Source of the DNA: Microbacterium oxydans
GTDB taxonomy: Bacteria > Actinomycetota > Actinomycetes > Actinomycetales > Microbacteriaceae
DNA: 64,000 nucleotides
NCBI RefSeq assembly: GCF_026559675.1
Contig: NZ_CP092891.1
Coordinates: 1,240,001 to 1,304,000, forward strand
Direction of reading: 5' to 3'
The first letter of the stretch is position 1. Each line of letters begins with the position of its first letter. Made by a program: the position numbers and the translations under genes. The notes under the pieces were generated by a model, which saw only the letters and a list, made by a program, of their open reading frames with translations, was not told where the DNA came from and did not search any database. Below are positions 8,904 to 16,586 of this stretch, piece by piece.

Positions 8904-9050
8904 ATGAAGAAAATGCAGCAGGACTCCGTACAGCAGGAAGCGCCCGTCGGGCTGCAGCCGCTCCTGGACTCCCTGAACCTGCTCGAGGGCGACGCCGTCG
9001 GCTACTGCAGCAATGGCGTCTGCCAGTTCCCCGCTCCGAAGAGCGAGTAA
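8904..9050 (+). CDS. 48-residue two-cysteine peptide of unknown function
   Basis: A short reading frame with two possible starts: ATG 8904 (leaderless, TACCAT at -12) or ATG 8913 (GAGGG at 8899-8903 acting as ribosome site), giving 48 or 45 residues. The N-terminal 20 residues are polar (MQQDSVQQEAPVG), the middle LQPLLDSLNLLEG is an amphipathic helix, and the end holds GYCSNGVCQFPAPKSE with two cysteines five positions apart. It has no signal peptide. A conserved leader-like front and Cys-rich end recall precursor peptides or redox/metal-binding micro-proteins, but no modification enzyme is next to it. Neighbours are the divergent acyltransferase and a convergent MFS transporter. Function unknown. 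Confidence 0.6.
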   Translation: MKKMQQDSVQQEAPVGLQPLLDSLNLLEGDAVGYCSNGVCQFPAPKSE

Positions 9051-9084
9051 GAGGCAGACGCCATCGCGGGCCGTCTACGGACGG

Positions 9085-10563
9085 TCAGTGTCCTCCGTGG
9101 AAGCCCTCGCCCGCATCGTCGGCGGGCTTGCGGACGAACGGGCTGAGCGCCACCGCCGCGAGCGAGATGATCGCCGCGATGAGGAACGCCATGCGTGCAC
9201 CGGGCGCACCGGCGACCGCGGTCGACAGGCCCTCCTGCTCGCCGGCGTGCAGGATCGAGGAGTACGTCACCAGCAGCACCGCGACACCCGCCGCGCCACC
9301 GACCTGCTGCAGAGTGTTCAGCACCGCCGATCCGTGCGAGTACAGCGAGCGCTGGAGCGACCCGAGCGAGGCGGAGAACAGCGGCGTGAACGACATCGCG
9401 AGTCCGACCGACATGGCCGCCTGCACGATGATCAGCACCCACCACACGGTGTGCTCGCCCACGGTCGAGTAGAAGAACAGCGAGGCCGAGACCAGGATCG
9501 TGCCGGGGATGAGCAGCGGACGGGTGCCGCGTGCGTCGTAGACACGACCCATGATCGGTCCGAGCAGACCCATCAGCAGTGAGCCGGGGAGCAGGATCAG
9601 GCCGGACTGGAGCGGGTTCAGGCCGGCGACGTTCTGCAGGTACTGCGGAAGCAGCGTCAGGGTGCCGAACATCGACAGCGCCAGGATCGACATGATGATC
9701 ACGGACAGCGTGAAGTTGCTGGAGCGGAACACGCGCAGGTCGAGCAGCGCGTCGTCGATGCGCTGCAGCAGGAGCTGACGCCAGACGAACAGTCCGAGCG
9801 ACACGGCGCCGACGACCAGCGAGATGATCCCGGCGGTCTCGCCCGATCCGCCCTCGCCGCCGAACTGGCTGAGTCCGAACACGATGCCACCGAAGCCGAG
9901 GGCCGCGAGCGGGATCGAGAGCACATCGAGCGGCACGGCCCGGGTCTCGCCGAGGTTCGTCATCCACTTCACACCCATGAAGAGCGCGATGAGGGAGATC
10001 GGGAGGATGATCGCGAACAGTGCGCGCCAGCTCGCGAGTTCGAGCACCGCGCCCGCAAGGGTCGGGCCGATCGCGGGAGCGAGCGAGATCACGAGGCCGA
10101 CGCGACCCATCATGCGACCACGGGACTGCGGCGGGACGACGTTCATGATCGTGGTCATCAGCAGCGGCATCATGATGCCGGTGCCGGCCGCCTGGATCAC
10201 TCGGCCGACGAGGAGCACGGCGAAGCCGGGAGCGACGAGCGCGACCAGCGTGCCGAGCGAGAAGGCGATCATCGCGGCGATGAAGACCTGGCGCGTGGTG
10301 AACCGCTGCAGGATGAATCCGGTCGTGGGGATCACGACGGCCATGGTCAGCATGAAGGCGCTGGTGAGCCACTGGCCGAGCTCCGGCGGGATGCCGAGGT
10401 CGGTGTTCAGGTGGGGGATCGCGATCCCCATCGTGGTCTCGTTGAGGATGGCGACGAAGGCGGCGACCAGCAGCAGCCAGATCACCCGCATGTCCTTGCG
10501 GGAGATCTCGCCCCCTGCCGCTGCGGGGGTCGTCGAGATGGAGCCGGTATCGACGGCAGACAT
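9085..10563 (-). CDS. MFS drug transporter, DHA2 (EmrB/QacA) type
   Basis: A 492-residue protein starting at ATG 10563 with GGAGG upstream; the in-frame start at 10611 lacks a site. About 14 hydrophobic helices fit the 14-TM DHA2 proton-drug antiporters. Family motifs visible are LNETTMGIAIPHL in TM1, GRVIQAAGTGIMMPL, the motif-C region LVISLAPAIGPTLAG, and LTLLPQYLQNVAGLNPLQSGL in the second half. Such pumps export lipophilic drugs, dyes or metabolites. No regulator is adjacent, and the gene has a long divergent region toward the ABC exporter. Confidence 0.92.
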   Translation of the reverse strand: MSAVDTGSISTTPAAAGGEISRKDMRVIWLLLVAAFVAILNETTMGIAIPHLNTDLGIPPELGQWLTSAFMLTMAVVIPTTGFILQRFTTRQVFIAAMIAFSLGTLVALVAPGFAVLLVGRVIQAAGTGIMMPLLMTTIMNVVPPQSRGRMMGRVGLVISLAPAIGPTLAGAVLELASWRALFAIILPISLIALFMGVKWMTNLGETRAVPLDVLSIPLAALGFGGIVFGLSQFGGEGGSGETAGIISLVVGAVSLGLFVWRQLLLQRIDDALLDLRVFRSSNFTLSVIIMSILALSMFGTLTLLPQYLQNVAGLNPLQSGLILLPGSLLMGLLGPIMGRVYDARGTRPLLIPGTILVSASLFFYSTVGEHTVWWVLIIVQAAMSVGLAMSFTPLFSASLGSLQRSLYSHGSAVLNTLQQVGGAAGVAVLLVTYSSILHAGEQEGLSTAVAGAPGARMAFLIAAIISLAAVALSPFVRKPADDAGEGFHGGH

Positions 10564-10709
10564 GGGCGGCCTCCAGGGCGAAGAAGAAATGGATATCGCG
10601 AGAGTTCGCAAGAGTCATTCAGCGTAACGGCGGCCACGGACATTTCATTCCGAACTCACAGATATCCGCCCACGGCGGATTCGCCGTCCTCGATGTCCTC
10701 GTGGCTGAG

Positions 10710-10715
10710 TACGCT
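10710..10715 (+). promoter_or_regulatory. -10 box of a leaderless transcript
   Basis: TACGCT at -12 to -7 relative to ATG 10722. No Shine-Dalgarno sequence precedes that ATG, so the ABC exporter mRNA is probably leaderless. Confidence 0.5.
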
Positions 10716-10721
10716 GGCGCC

Positions 10722-12785
10722 ATGAGCATGGGCGGCGGAATGGGCGGTGGACCGCGCGGCGGTGGCTTCCGCGGGGTCGACGAGAACGCGCAGCGGAAGC
10801 TGAACGCCGAGGCGCCGCGGATCAGCGGTCTGGGCGCCCGGGTGATCTCGCTGTTCCGCGCCTATCGCTGGCGGATCTTCTTCACGGGGATCCTCGTCGT
10901 CGTGGGCGCGGCGATCGCCGTGGTGCCGCCCCTGATCGTGCAGCGTATCTTCGACGACGCGCTGTTCCCCGTCGCCGGAGGGGGTCCGCATCTCGAGCTG
11001 CTGGGCTGGCTCGTCGCCGCCATGGTGGGTCTCTTCCTGCTCTCCGCGGTCCTCGGCGTCGCGCAGACCTGGTTGACCTCGACGGTCGGCAACAGCGTCA
11101 CCGGCGATCTACGCGTCAAGCTGTTCGAGCACCTCCAGGCGATGGAGCTCGGATTCTTCACCCGCACCAAGACGGGCGTCATCCAGTCGCGACTGCAGAA
11201 CGATGTCGGTGGCGTCTCGGGAGTCCTGACGAACACCGTCACCAGCATCCTGGGCAACGTCGTGACCGTGATCGCCTCGCTCGTCGCGATGATCCTGATC
11301 GACTGGCGTCTCACGCTCATCGCGGTGATCATGATGCCGTTCCTGATCTTCGTCCAGCGCAAGGTGGGCCAGGTGCGAGCCCGGATCGCGGGGGAGACCC
11401 AGGAGTCGCTGTCGGAGCTGACCTCGATCACGCAGGAGACGCTGAGCGTCTCGGGCATGCTGCTGTCGAAGGCGTTCAACCGGCAGCGCACCGAGTCCGA
11501 GCGCTACCAGGCCGAGAATCGCAACCAGGTCACGCTGCAGGTGCGCCGGGCGATGAGCGGCCAGGGCTTCTTCGCGGTCGTCCAGGTACTCATGGCCAGC
11601 GTGCCCGCGGTCATCTACCTGGTCTCGGGCTACCTGATCGCGGGAGGCACCGGCGCGATCACCGCCGGAACCGTCGTCGCGTTCACCACGGTGCAGGCGC
11701 GACTGCTCATGCCGTTGATGGGACTCATGCGGGTCTCGCTCGACCTGCAGACGTCGTCGGCGCTGTTCGCCCGCATCTTCGAGTACCTCGACCTGGTGCC
11801 CGAGATCCAGGACGCCCCGGATGCGATCACGGTGGACGATGCCCCGGGTCCGCGCGGGCGCCTCGAGTTCGCGGAGGTCGTCTTCCGCTACCCGGATGCC
11901 TCTGCCGACGCCCGGCCGACGCTGGACGGTGTCTCGTTCGTCGCCGAGCCCGGTCAGCACGTCGCGTTCGTCGGACCGTCCGGTGCGGGCAAGACCACGA
12001 TCCTGTACCTGGCTCCGCGCCTGTACGAGGTCAAGGGCGGGGGCGTGCTGTTCGCCGGCGCCGACGTGCGCGCGCTCACGCAGGAGTCGATCATCGACCA
12101 CGTCGGCATCGTGTCGCAGGAGACGTATCTGTTCCACGCGACGATCCGCGAGAACCTCCGCTACGCCAAGCCCGACGCGACCGAGGAGGAGCTGATCGCG
12201 GCGTGCACGGCCGCCAACATCCACCACATCATCGCCGGGTTCGAGCAGGGCTACGACACCGTGGTCGGCGAGCGGGGGTATCGCCTGTCCGGCGGGGAGA
12301 AGCAGCGCATCGCGATCGCCCGGGTGCTGCTGAAGGATCCGCCGGTGCTCCTTCTCGACGAGGCGACCTCGGCCCTCGACACCGTGTCGGAACGCGTGGT
12401 GCAGGAGGCGCTCGACGAAGCGGCGAAGGGCCGCACGACGCTGTCGATCGCCCATCGGCTCTCCACGGTGATGGGGGCGGACGTGATCCACGTGCTCGAG
12501 GCCGGCCGCATCGTCGAGTCGGGGACGCACGCCGAGCTCCTCGCCCAGGGCGGGCTCTACGCAGAGCTCGCCGCGGAGCAGGTCGCCGCCTCGCGCGTCC
12601 TCGACACCGAGGCGGTCGTCGAGGAGGTCGTCACCGGGGGAGCCCCGGCGCCGTTCGCGGATCGTCGTGCCGATCGAGCGCCCGTCGACTCGGCGGGTGC
12701 CGACGCCGTCGCGGCGATCACCGCCGCGGTGCCGCTGCTCGCCGAGCCGCGTCCGGACGAGCGGGTCTATCCGCCGGAGCCCTGA
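10722..12785 (+). CDS. ABC exporter, fused permease and ATPase
   Basis: A 687-residue half-transporter. A Gly-rich N-terminus (SMGGGMGGGPRGGG) precedes a six-helix type-1 exporter domain (about 45-330) and a nucleotide-binding domain (about 370-610) with Walker A GPSGAGKTT, signature LSGGEKQR, Walker B VLLLDEATSALD and the H-loop AHRLS. A roughly 60-residue Ala/Asp-rich C-terminal tail follows. It must pair with itself or with another half to work. Such exporters move lipids, peptides or drugs outward; the substrate is not evident. It is a single gene with a leaderless promoter and ends 16 bases before the convergent SDR gene. Confidence 0.94.
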   Translation: MSMGGGMGGGPRGGGFRGVDENAQRKLNAEAPRISGLGARVISLFRAYRWRIFFTGILVVVGAAIAVVPPLIVQRIFDDALFPVAGGGPHLELLGWLVAAMVGLFLLSAVLGVAQTWLTSTVGNSVTGDLRVKLFEHLQAMELGFFTRTKTGVIQSRLQNDVGGVSGVLTNTVTSILGNVVTVIASLVAMILIDWRLTLIAVIMMPFLIFVQRKVGQVRARIAGETQESLSELTSITQETLSVSGMLLSKAFNRQRTESERYQAENRNQVTLQVRRAMSGQGFFAVVQVLMASVPAVIYLVSGYLIAGGTGAITAGTVVAFTTVQARLLMPLMGLMRVSLDLQTSSALFARIFEYLDLVPEIQDAPDAITVDDAPGPRGRLEFAEVVFRYPDASADARPTLDGVSFVAEPGQHVAFVGPSGAGKTTILYLAPRLYEVKGGGVLFAGADVRALTQESIIDHVGIVSQETYLFHATIRENLRYAKPDATEEELIAACTAANIHHIIAGFEQGYDTVVGERGYRLSGGEKQRIAIARVLLKDPPVLLLDEATSALDTVSERVVQEALDEAAKGRTTLSIAHRLSTVMGADVIHVLEAGRIVESGTHAELLAQGGLYAELAAEQVAASRVLDTEAVVEEVVTGGAPAPFADRRADRAPVDSAGADAVAAITAAVPLLAEPRPDERVYPPEP

Positions 12786-12801
12786 GCCGGGCCGCGCGGC
12801 C

Positions 12802-13575
12802 TCAGTGCACCGACAGGCCGCCGTCGACGAACAGCGAGTGCCCCGTCACGTAACCTGAGCCCGCTCCAGCGAGGAACACGGCGGCGCCGGCGAAGTCGCT
12901 GGGCAGCCCGTTGCGTCCGATCATGGTGCGGGCCGCGAGATCCGCGACCTTCGCCGGGTCCTCCTGCAGGCGCGCGTTCAGCGGCGTGAGCACGAATCCG
13001 GGCACGAGCGTGTTGCTGGTCACTCCGGTGCCGCCCCAGGCCTCCGCCTCCGAGCGCATGAGCGACTCGACCGTGCCCTTGGAGGCGCCGTAGACGCCGC
13101 TGCCGACGAAGGCGCGGTGGGCCTGCTGGGAGCTGATGTGGATGAGCCTGCCGTAGCCGCGTTCCGCCATGCCCGTCGCGTAGCGCTGACCGAGCAGGAA
13201 CGGGGCGAGGGCGTTGACCGTCATCGTCGCATCCCAGTCGTCCTCGGTGATCTCCGGGAACGGCGGGCGGATGTTGATGCCCGCGGAGTTCACCAGGATG
13301 TCCGGCTCGCCGAAAGGCTCTGCAGCGGCCTCGGCGACCGCGTGGATGCCCGACCGGGTGCTGAGGTCTCCCACGACGCCGGCGACACGGCATCCGAGTG
13401 CCTGGAGCTCGTCGACGGTCTCCCGGATGCGCTCCTCGCCGCGGGCGACGACGACGGTCGCGGCTCCGGCGCGGGCGAGGGCGGTGGCGATGCCGCGGCC
13501 GATGCCGGAGCTGCCGCCGGTCACGACCGCGGTGCGGCCGTCGAGGGAGAACAGGGAGGAGAGGTATTCGTTCAT
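12802..13575 (-). CDS. Short-chain dehydrogenase/reductase
   Basis: A 257-residue classical SDR starting at ATG 13575. It has the NAD(P)-binding TGGSSGIG at about 19-26, NSAG at about 96, and the catalytic Ser and YxxxK in ISSQQ and YGASKG, with DGG near the C-terminus. Arg in VVARGEER after the second strand may favour NADP(H), though this is weak evidence. Its closest look-alikes are gluconate or sugar-alcohol dehydrogenases (N-terminal LFSLDGRTAVVTGG), but the substrate cannot be set. It is the last gene of the minus-strand run that begins with nrtR, 47 bases after the glycosyltransferase. Confidence 0.9.
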   Translation of the reverse strand: MNEYLSSLFSLDGRTAVVTGGSSGIGRGIATALARAGAATVVVARGEERIRETVDELQALGCRVAGVVGDLSTRSGIHAVAEAAAEPFGEPDILVNSAGINIRPPFPEITEDDWDATMTVNALAPFLLGQRYATGMAERGYGRLIHISSQQAHRAFVGSGVYGASKGTVESLMRSEAEAWGGTGVTSNTLVPGFVLTPLNARLQEDPAKVADLAARTMIGRNGLPSDFAGAAVFLAGAGSGYVTGHSLFVDGGLSVH

Positions 13576-13622
13576 GCGGTCACCGGGGGCAGGGGTCGGG
13601 AGCGGGCGTCGGAGGTCAGGGG

Positions 13623-14570
13623 TCACCACGCGAGCGCGGCGGCGATGGCGGGGTCGGGAACGGCGTCCGCGAACTCGGGGAGTGCCCGCAGCTCCGCGAT
13701 GAAGGCGTCGACCTCGGCGGCGTACGCCGGGTCGGGGTGGCTGCTCGCGATGTCGAGGAGCGGGGCGACGTCCATGGCGAGGATCAGCTCGAGACGGGCG
13801 GTGACCGAGGCGCGGGCGCCCGCGTCGGTCAGCACCCGGATGCCGCCGCGCAGTGCCGTGAGGTAGTCGCGCAGCACCGGGAGCTGCGCCTTGCTCTGCG
13901 TGATGGAGGTGCCCTCGGCCCGGAGGCGCCACCGGACGACGACGTCGGGGATCACGTCGAAGGCGCGCGCCCGCGTGTACATCAGCTGTGCGACGACCTG
14001 GTCTTCGTAGGCCACGCCCTCGGGGAAGCGGAGGTCGCGCCAGAAGTCGGTGCGGCTCACCTTCGACCAGGCGACGATGTTCGAGACGGCGCGGGGGTGC
14101 GCGTCGAGGGTCGTGCCGAGCTGTTCGGGCGATGTCGCGGCAGCGACCCAGGGCTGCACGCGTCCGGCGACGTATCCGTCGCCCTGCAGCCGAGAGCGCA
14201 CATAGGCGCCCGCGACGAAGTCGCTTCCGCTCGTGGCGAGGATCCCCGTCAGACGGGCGAGGGCATCGGGAAGCAGCTCGTCGTCGGCGTCGAGGAAGCC
14301 GAGGTACGGGGTGTCGACCCGGGCGAGGCCGACGTTGCGGGCGGCACCCAGGCCGCGGGACGCCTCGTGGCGGATCGTGGTGAAGCGACGGTCGGCGCTC
14401 GCGGCCGCGTCGAAGATCGCCCCCGTGTCGTCGGTCGAACCGTCGTCGATGAGGATCGCACGCCACCGGGGTTCGGTCTGTGCACGCAGGGAGTCGAGGG
14501 CGGCCGGAGCGTACGCGGCGATGTCTCGGCCGGGGACGATCAGCGTCACGATCGGGGCGGGGGCAGTCAC
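13623..14570 (-). CDS. Family 2 glycosyltransferase
   Basis: A 315-residue GT-A glycosyltransferase starting at GTG 14570. The N-terminal nucleotide-sugar fold is clear: TLIVPGRD, ILIDDGSTDDTG at about 39-50, GLGAARNVGL, then FLDADDE carrying the metal-binding DxD. There is no membrane helix, so it is a cytoplasmic or membrane-associated enzyme that adds sugars to a surface glycan or teichoic-acid-like polymer. The acceptor is unknown. It follows the cysteine desulfurase gene by 22 bases, so it is probably co-transcribed with the NAD operon although unrelated in role. Confidence 0.88.
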   Translation of the reverse strand: MTAPAPIVTLIVPGRDIAAYAPAALDSLRAQTEPRWRAILIDDGSTDDTGAIFDAAASADRRFTTIRHEASRGLGAARNVGLARVDTPYLGFLDADDELLPDALARLTGILATSGSDFVAGAYVRSRLQGDGYVAGRVQPWVAAATSPEQLGTTLDAHPRAVSNIVAWSKVSRTDFWRDLRFPEGVAYEDQVVAQLMYTRARAFDVIPDVVVRWRLRAEGTSITQSKAQLPVLRDYLTALRGGIRVLTDAGARASVTARLELILAMDVAPLLDIASSHPDPAYAAEVDAFIAELRALPEFADAVPDPAIAAALAW

Positions 14571-14592
14571 CAGCCGAGTCTATGGCCGCGCG

Positions 14593-15729
14593 TCATCCCC
14601 CGGCCGTGCGCACGGATTCCGCGACGAGTGCCGCCAGTCGCTCCGGAGCGTCCTCGGGCAGGGGGTCCCGGCCGAAGGTGAATCGCACGGACGTCTGCGC
14701 GACCTCGGCGGGCACGCCGCACGCCACCAGCACATGGGAGGGCTCGTCGCTGTCGGCGGCGCATGCCGACCCGCTCGACGAGATGACCCCGCGACGCTCC
14801 AGCTCGAGCAGCACCGCCTCCCCGCTGGTGCCGGCGAACGTGAAGCTCGCGGTTCCGGGCAGCCGCTGCACGGGGTCGCCCGTGAGCGCGGCTTCGGGGA
14901 CGGCGGCGAGCACCCGGGAGATGAACCGCGTCGTCGCCGACCCGACGCGCGCGGCCACCGTCTCCCGTTCCTGCTCGGCGAGCTCCAGGGCGGTCGCCAG
15001 CGCCACGGCCCCCGCCACGTTCTCGGTGCCCGACCGTCGTCCGCGCTCCTGTCCTCCGCCGTGGAGCAGCGGTTCCAGGGGCACGCGGCCGCGCACCGCC
15101 AGCGCGCCGATGCCCTTGGGCGCCCCGAGCTTGTGCCCGGCGATCGACACCGCATCGGCGCCGAGGTCGCTCAGCGGAAGCCACCCCGCGGACTGCACCG
15201 CGTCCAGGTGCAGAGGCACCCGGACGGCGCGAGCGACCGACGCCAGCGCGGCCACATCCTGCACGGTGCCGATCTCGTTGTTGGCATGGCCGATCGAGAC
15301 CAGCGCGGTGTCGTCCCGGAGCACCGCGGCGAGATCGTCCGGTGCGATCCGTCCGTGCGCGTCCACGGGAAGGAGCGTCACCTCGACCGCATGGAAGCGT
15401 CGCAGATACCCGGCGGACTCCAGGATCGACTCGTGCTCGATCGGGGAGACCACGAGGTGCCGCCGACCGGCCTCGAGCGCGGCGAGCACGATGCCCTTGA
15501 CCGCGAGGTTGTTCGCCTCGGTGCCGCCCGCGGTGAACACGACGTCTCCGGCCCGCATCCCCAGCACTCGGGCGACCCGCGCGCGGGCATCGTCGAGCGC
15601 GCTCGCCGCAGCCTCCCCGGCCGTGTGGTGGCTGGAGGGGTTGCCGAACACTCCGGTGAGGTACGGGCGCATCGCCTCGAGCACCTCCGGTCGCACCGGG
15701 GATGTGGCGGCATGGTCGAGGTACAGCAC
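14593..15729 (-). CDS. Cysteine desulfurase, NifS/IscS family, of the NAD operon
   Basis: A 378-residue PLP enzyme starting at GTG 15729. It carries MLYLDHAATSP, TAGGTEANNL, the cofactor-lysine motif GHKLGAPKG, and the active-site loop ISSSGSACAADSDEPS with the persulfide Cys. It takes sulfur from cysteine to build Fe-S clusters. In NAD operons this paralogue usually supplies the [4Fe-4S] cluster of quinolinate synthase NadA. The order nadA-nadB-nadC-nifS with only 5 bases between nadC and this gene supports that role here. Confidence 0.92.
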   Translation of the reverse strand: MLYLDHAATSPVRPEVLEAMRPYLTGVFGNPSSHHTAGEAAASALDDARARVARVLGMRAGDVVFTAGGTEANNLAVKGIVLAALEAGRRHLVVSPIEHESILESAGYLRRFHAVEVTLLPVDAHGRIAPDDLAAVLRDDTALVSIGHANNEIGTVQDVAALASVARAVRVPLHLDAVQSAGWLPLSDLGADAVSIAGHKLGAPKGIGALAVRGRVPLEPLLHGGGQERGRRSGTENVAGAVALATALELAEQERETVAARVGSATTRFISRVLAAVPEAALTGDPVQRLPGTASFTFAGTSGEAVLLELERRGVISSSGSACAADSDEPSHVLVACGVPAEVAQTSVRFTFGRDPLPEDAPERLAALVAESVRTAGG

Positions 15730-15734
15730 GGCGC

Positions 15735-16586
15735 TCAGTCGATCCGCAGGTCCAGGCCGAGGTCGAGCGCACGGGCCGAGTGTGTGAGAGCCCCGACCGA
15801 GATCACGTCGACACCGGTGCGGGCGATGTCGCCGACCGTGTCGAGGTTCACCCCGCCGGAGGCCTCGACCGTCGCGCGTCCGCCGATCAGCGCGACGCCC
15901 CGGCGCAGGTCCTCGAGCGAGAAGTTGTCGAGCAGCACCGTGTGGGCGCCGCCGTCGAGGACGGCCGGGATCTGGTCGAGGCGGTCGACCTCCACGACGA
16001 CGTGCGTGGTGTGCGGGAGGCGGGAGAGCGCCTCGCGCAGCGCCGTCGCGAGGTCGAGGCCCGAGCGCGTGAGCACGGCCAGATGGTTGTCCTTCGCCAT
16101 CACGGCATCCGACAGCGAGTAGCGGTGGTTGCGGGCGCCGCCGGACTCGACGGCGTGGCGTTCGAACGCGCGCAGACCCGGGGTGGTCTTCCGGGTGTCG
16201 GCGATGCGTGCGGCGGTGCCGTCGATCGCGGCGACGTAGGCCGCGGTGAGGGTCGCGATGCCGCTCATCCGCTGCGTGAAGTTGAGGGCGACCCGCTCGG
16301 CGGTGAGGATGCTGCGTGCCGGGCCCGAGACGGAGGCGAGGACGTCGCCGGGAGCGAACTCGTCGCCGTCCCCGACGTGGACGTCCACCGCCAGAGTCGG
16401 GTCCGTCAGGGTGAACGCGGCGGTGAAGACGTCACCACCGCTGAAGACCCCGGGCTCGCGGGCGACGAGGTCGGCGGTGGCCGTGGCCTCCGCCGGGAGG
16501 AGCGTGGTGCTGGTCAGGTCTCCCCAGGGGGCATCCTCCTCGAGGGCGGCTCCGACGACGCGGGTGAGGGTGGCGCGGGTGAGCAT
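15735..16586 (-). CDS. nadC: Nicotinate-nucleotide pyrophosphorylase (quinolinate phosphoribosyltransferase)
   Basis: A 283-residue enzyme that joins quinolinate and PRPP to give nicotinate mononucleotide, CO2 and pyrophosphate, the third step of de novo NAD synthesis. Visible landmarks are EDAPWGDLTS near the N-terminus, ALNFTQRMSGIAT, the active-site DTRKTTPGLR, HRYSLSDAVMAKDNH, and VEASGGVNLDTV in the barrel. The length is normal for the family. Its ATG shares one base with the TGA of nadB (TGATG), so translation is coupled. Confidence 0.96.
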   Translation of the reverse strand: MLTRATLTRVVGAALEEDAPWGDLTSTTLLPAEATATADLVAREPGVFSGGDVFTAAFTLTDPTLAVDVHVGDGDEFAPGDVLASVSGPARSILTAERVALNFTQRMSGIATLTAAYVAAIDGTAARIADTRKTTPGLRAFERHAVESGGARNHRYSLSDAVMAKDNHLAVLTRSGLDLATALREALSRLPHTTHVVVEVDRLDQIPAVLDGGAHTVLLDNFSLEDLRRGVALIGGRATVEASGGVNLDTVGDIARTGVDVISVGALTHSARALDLGLDLRID

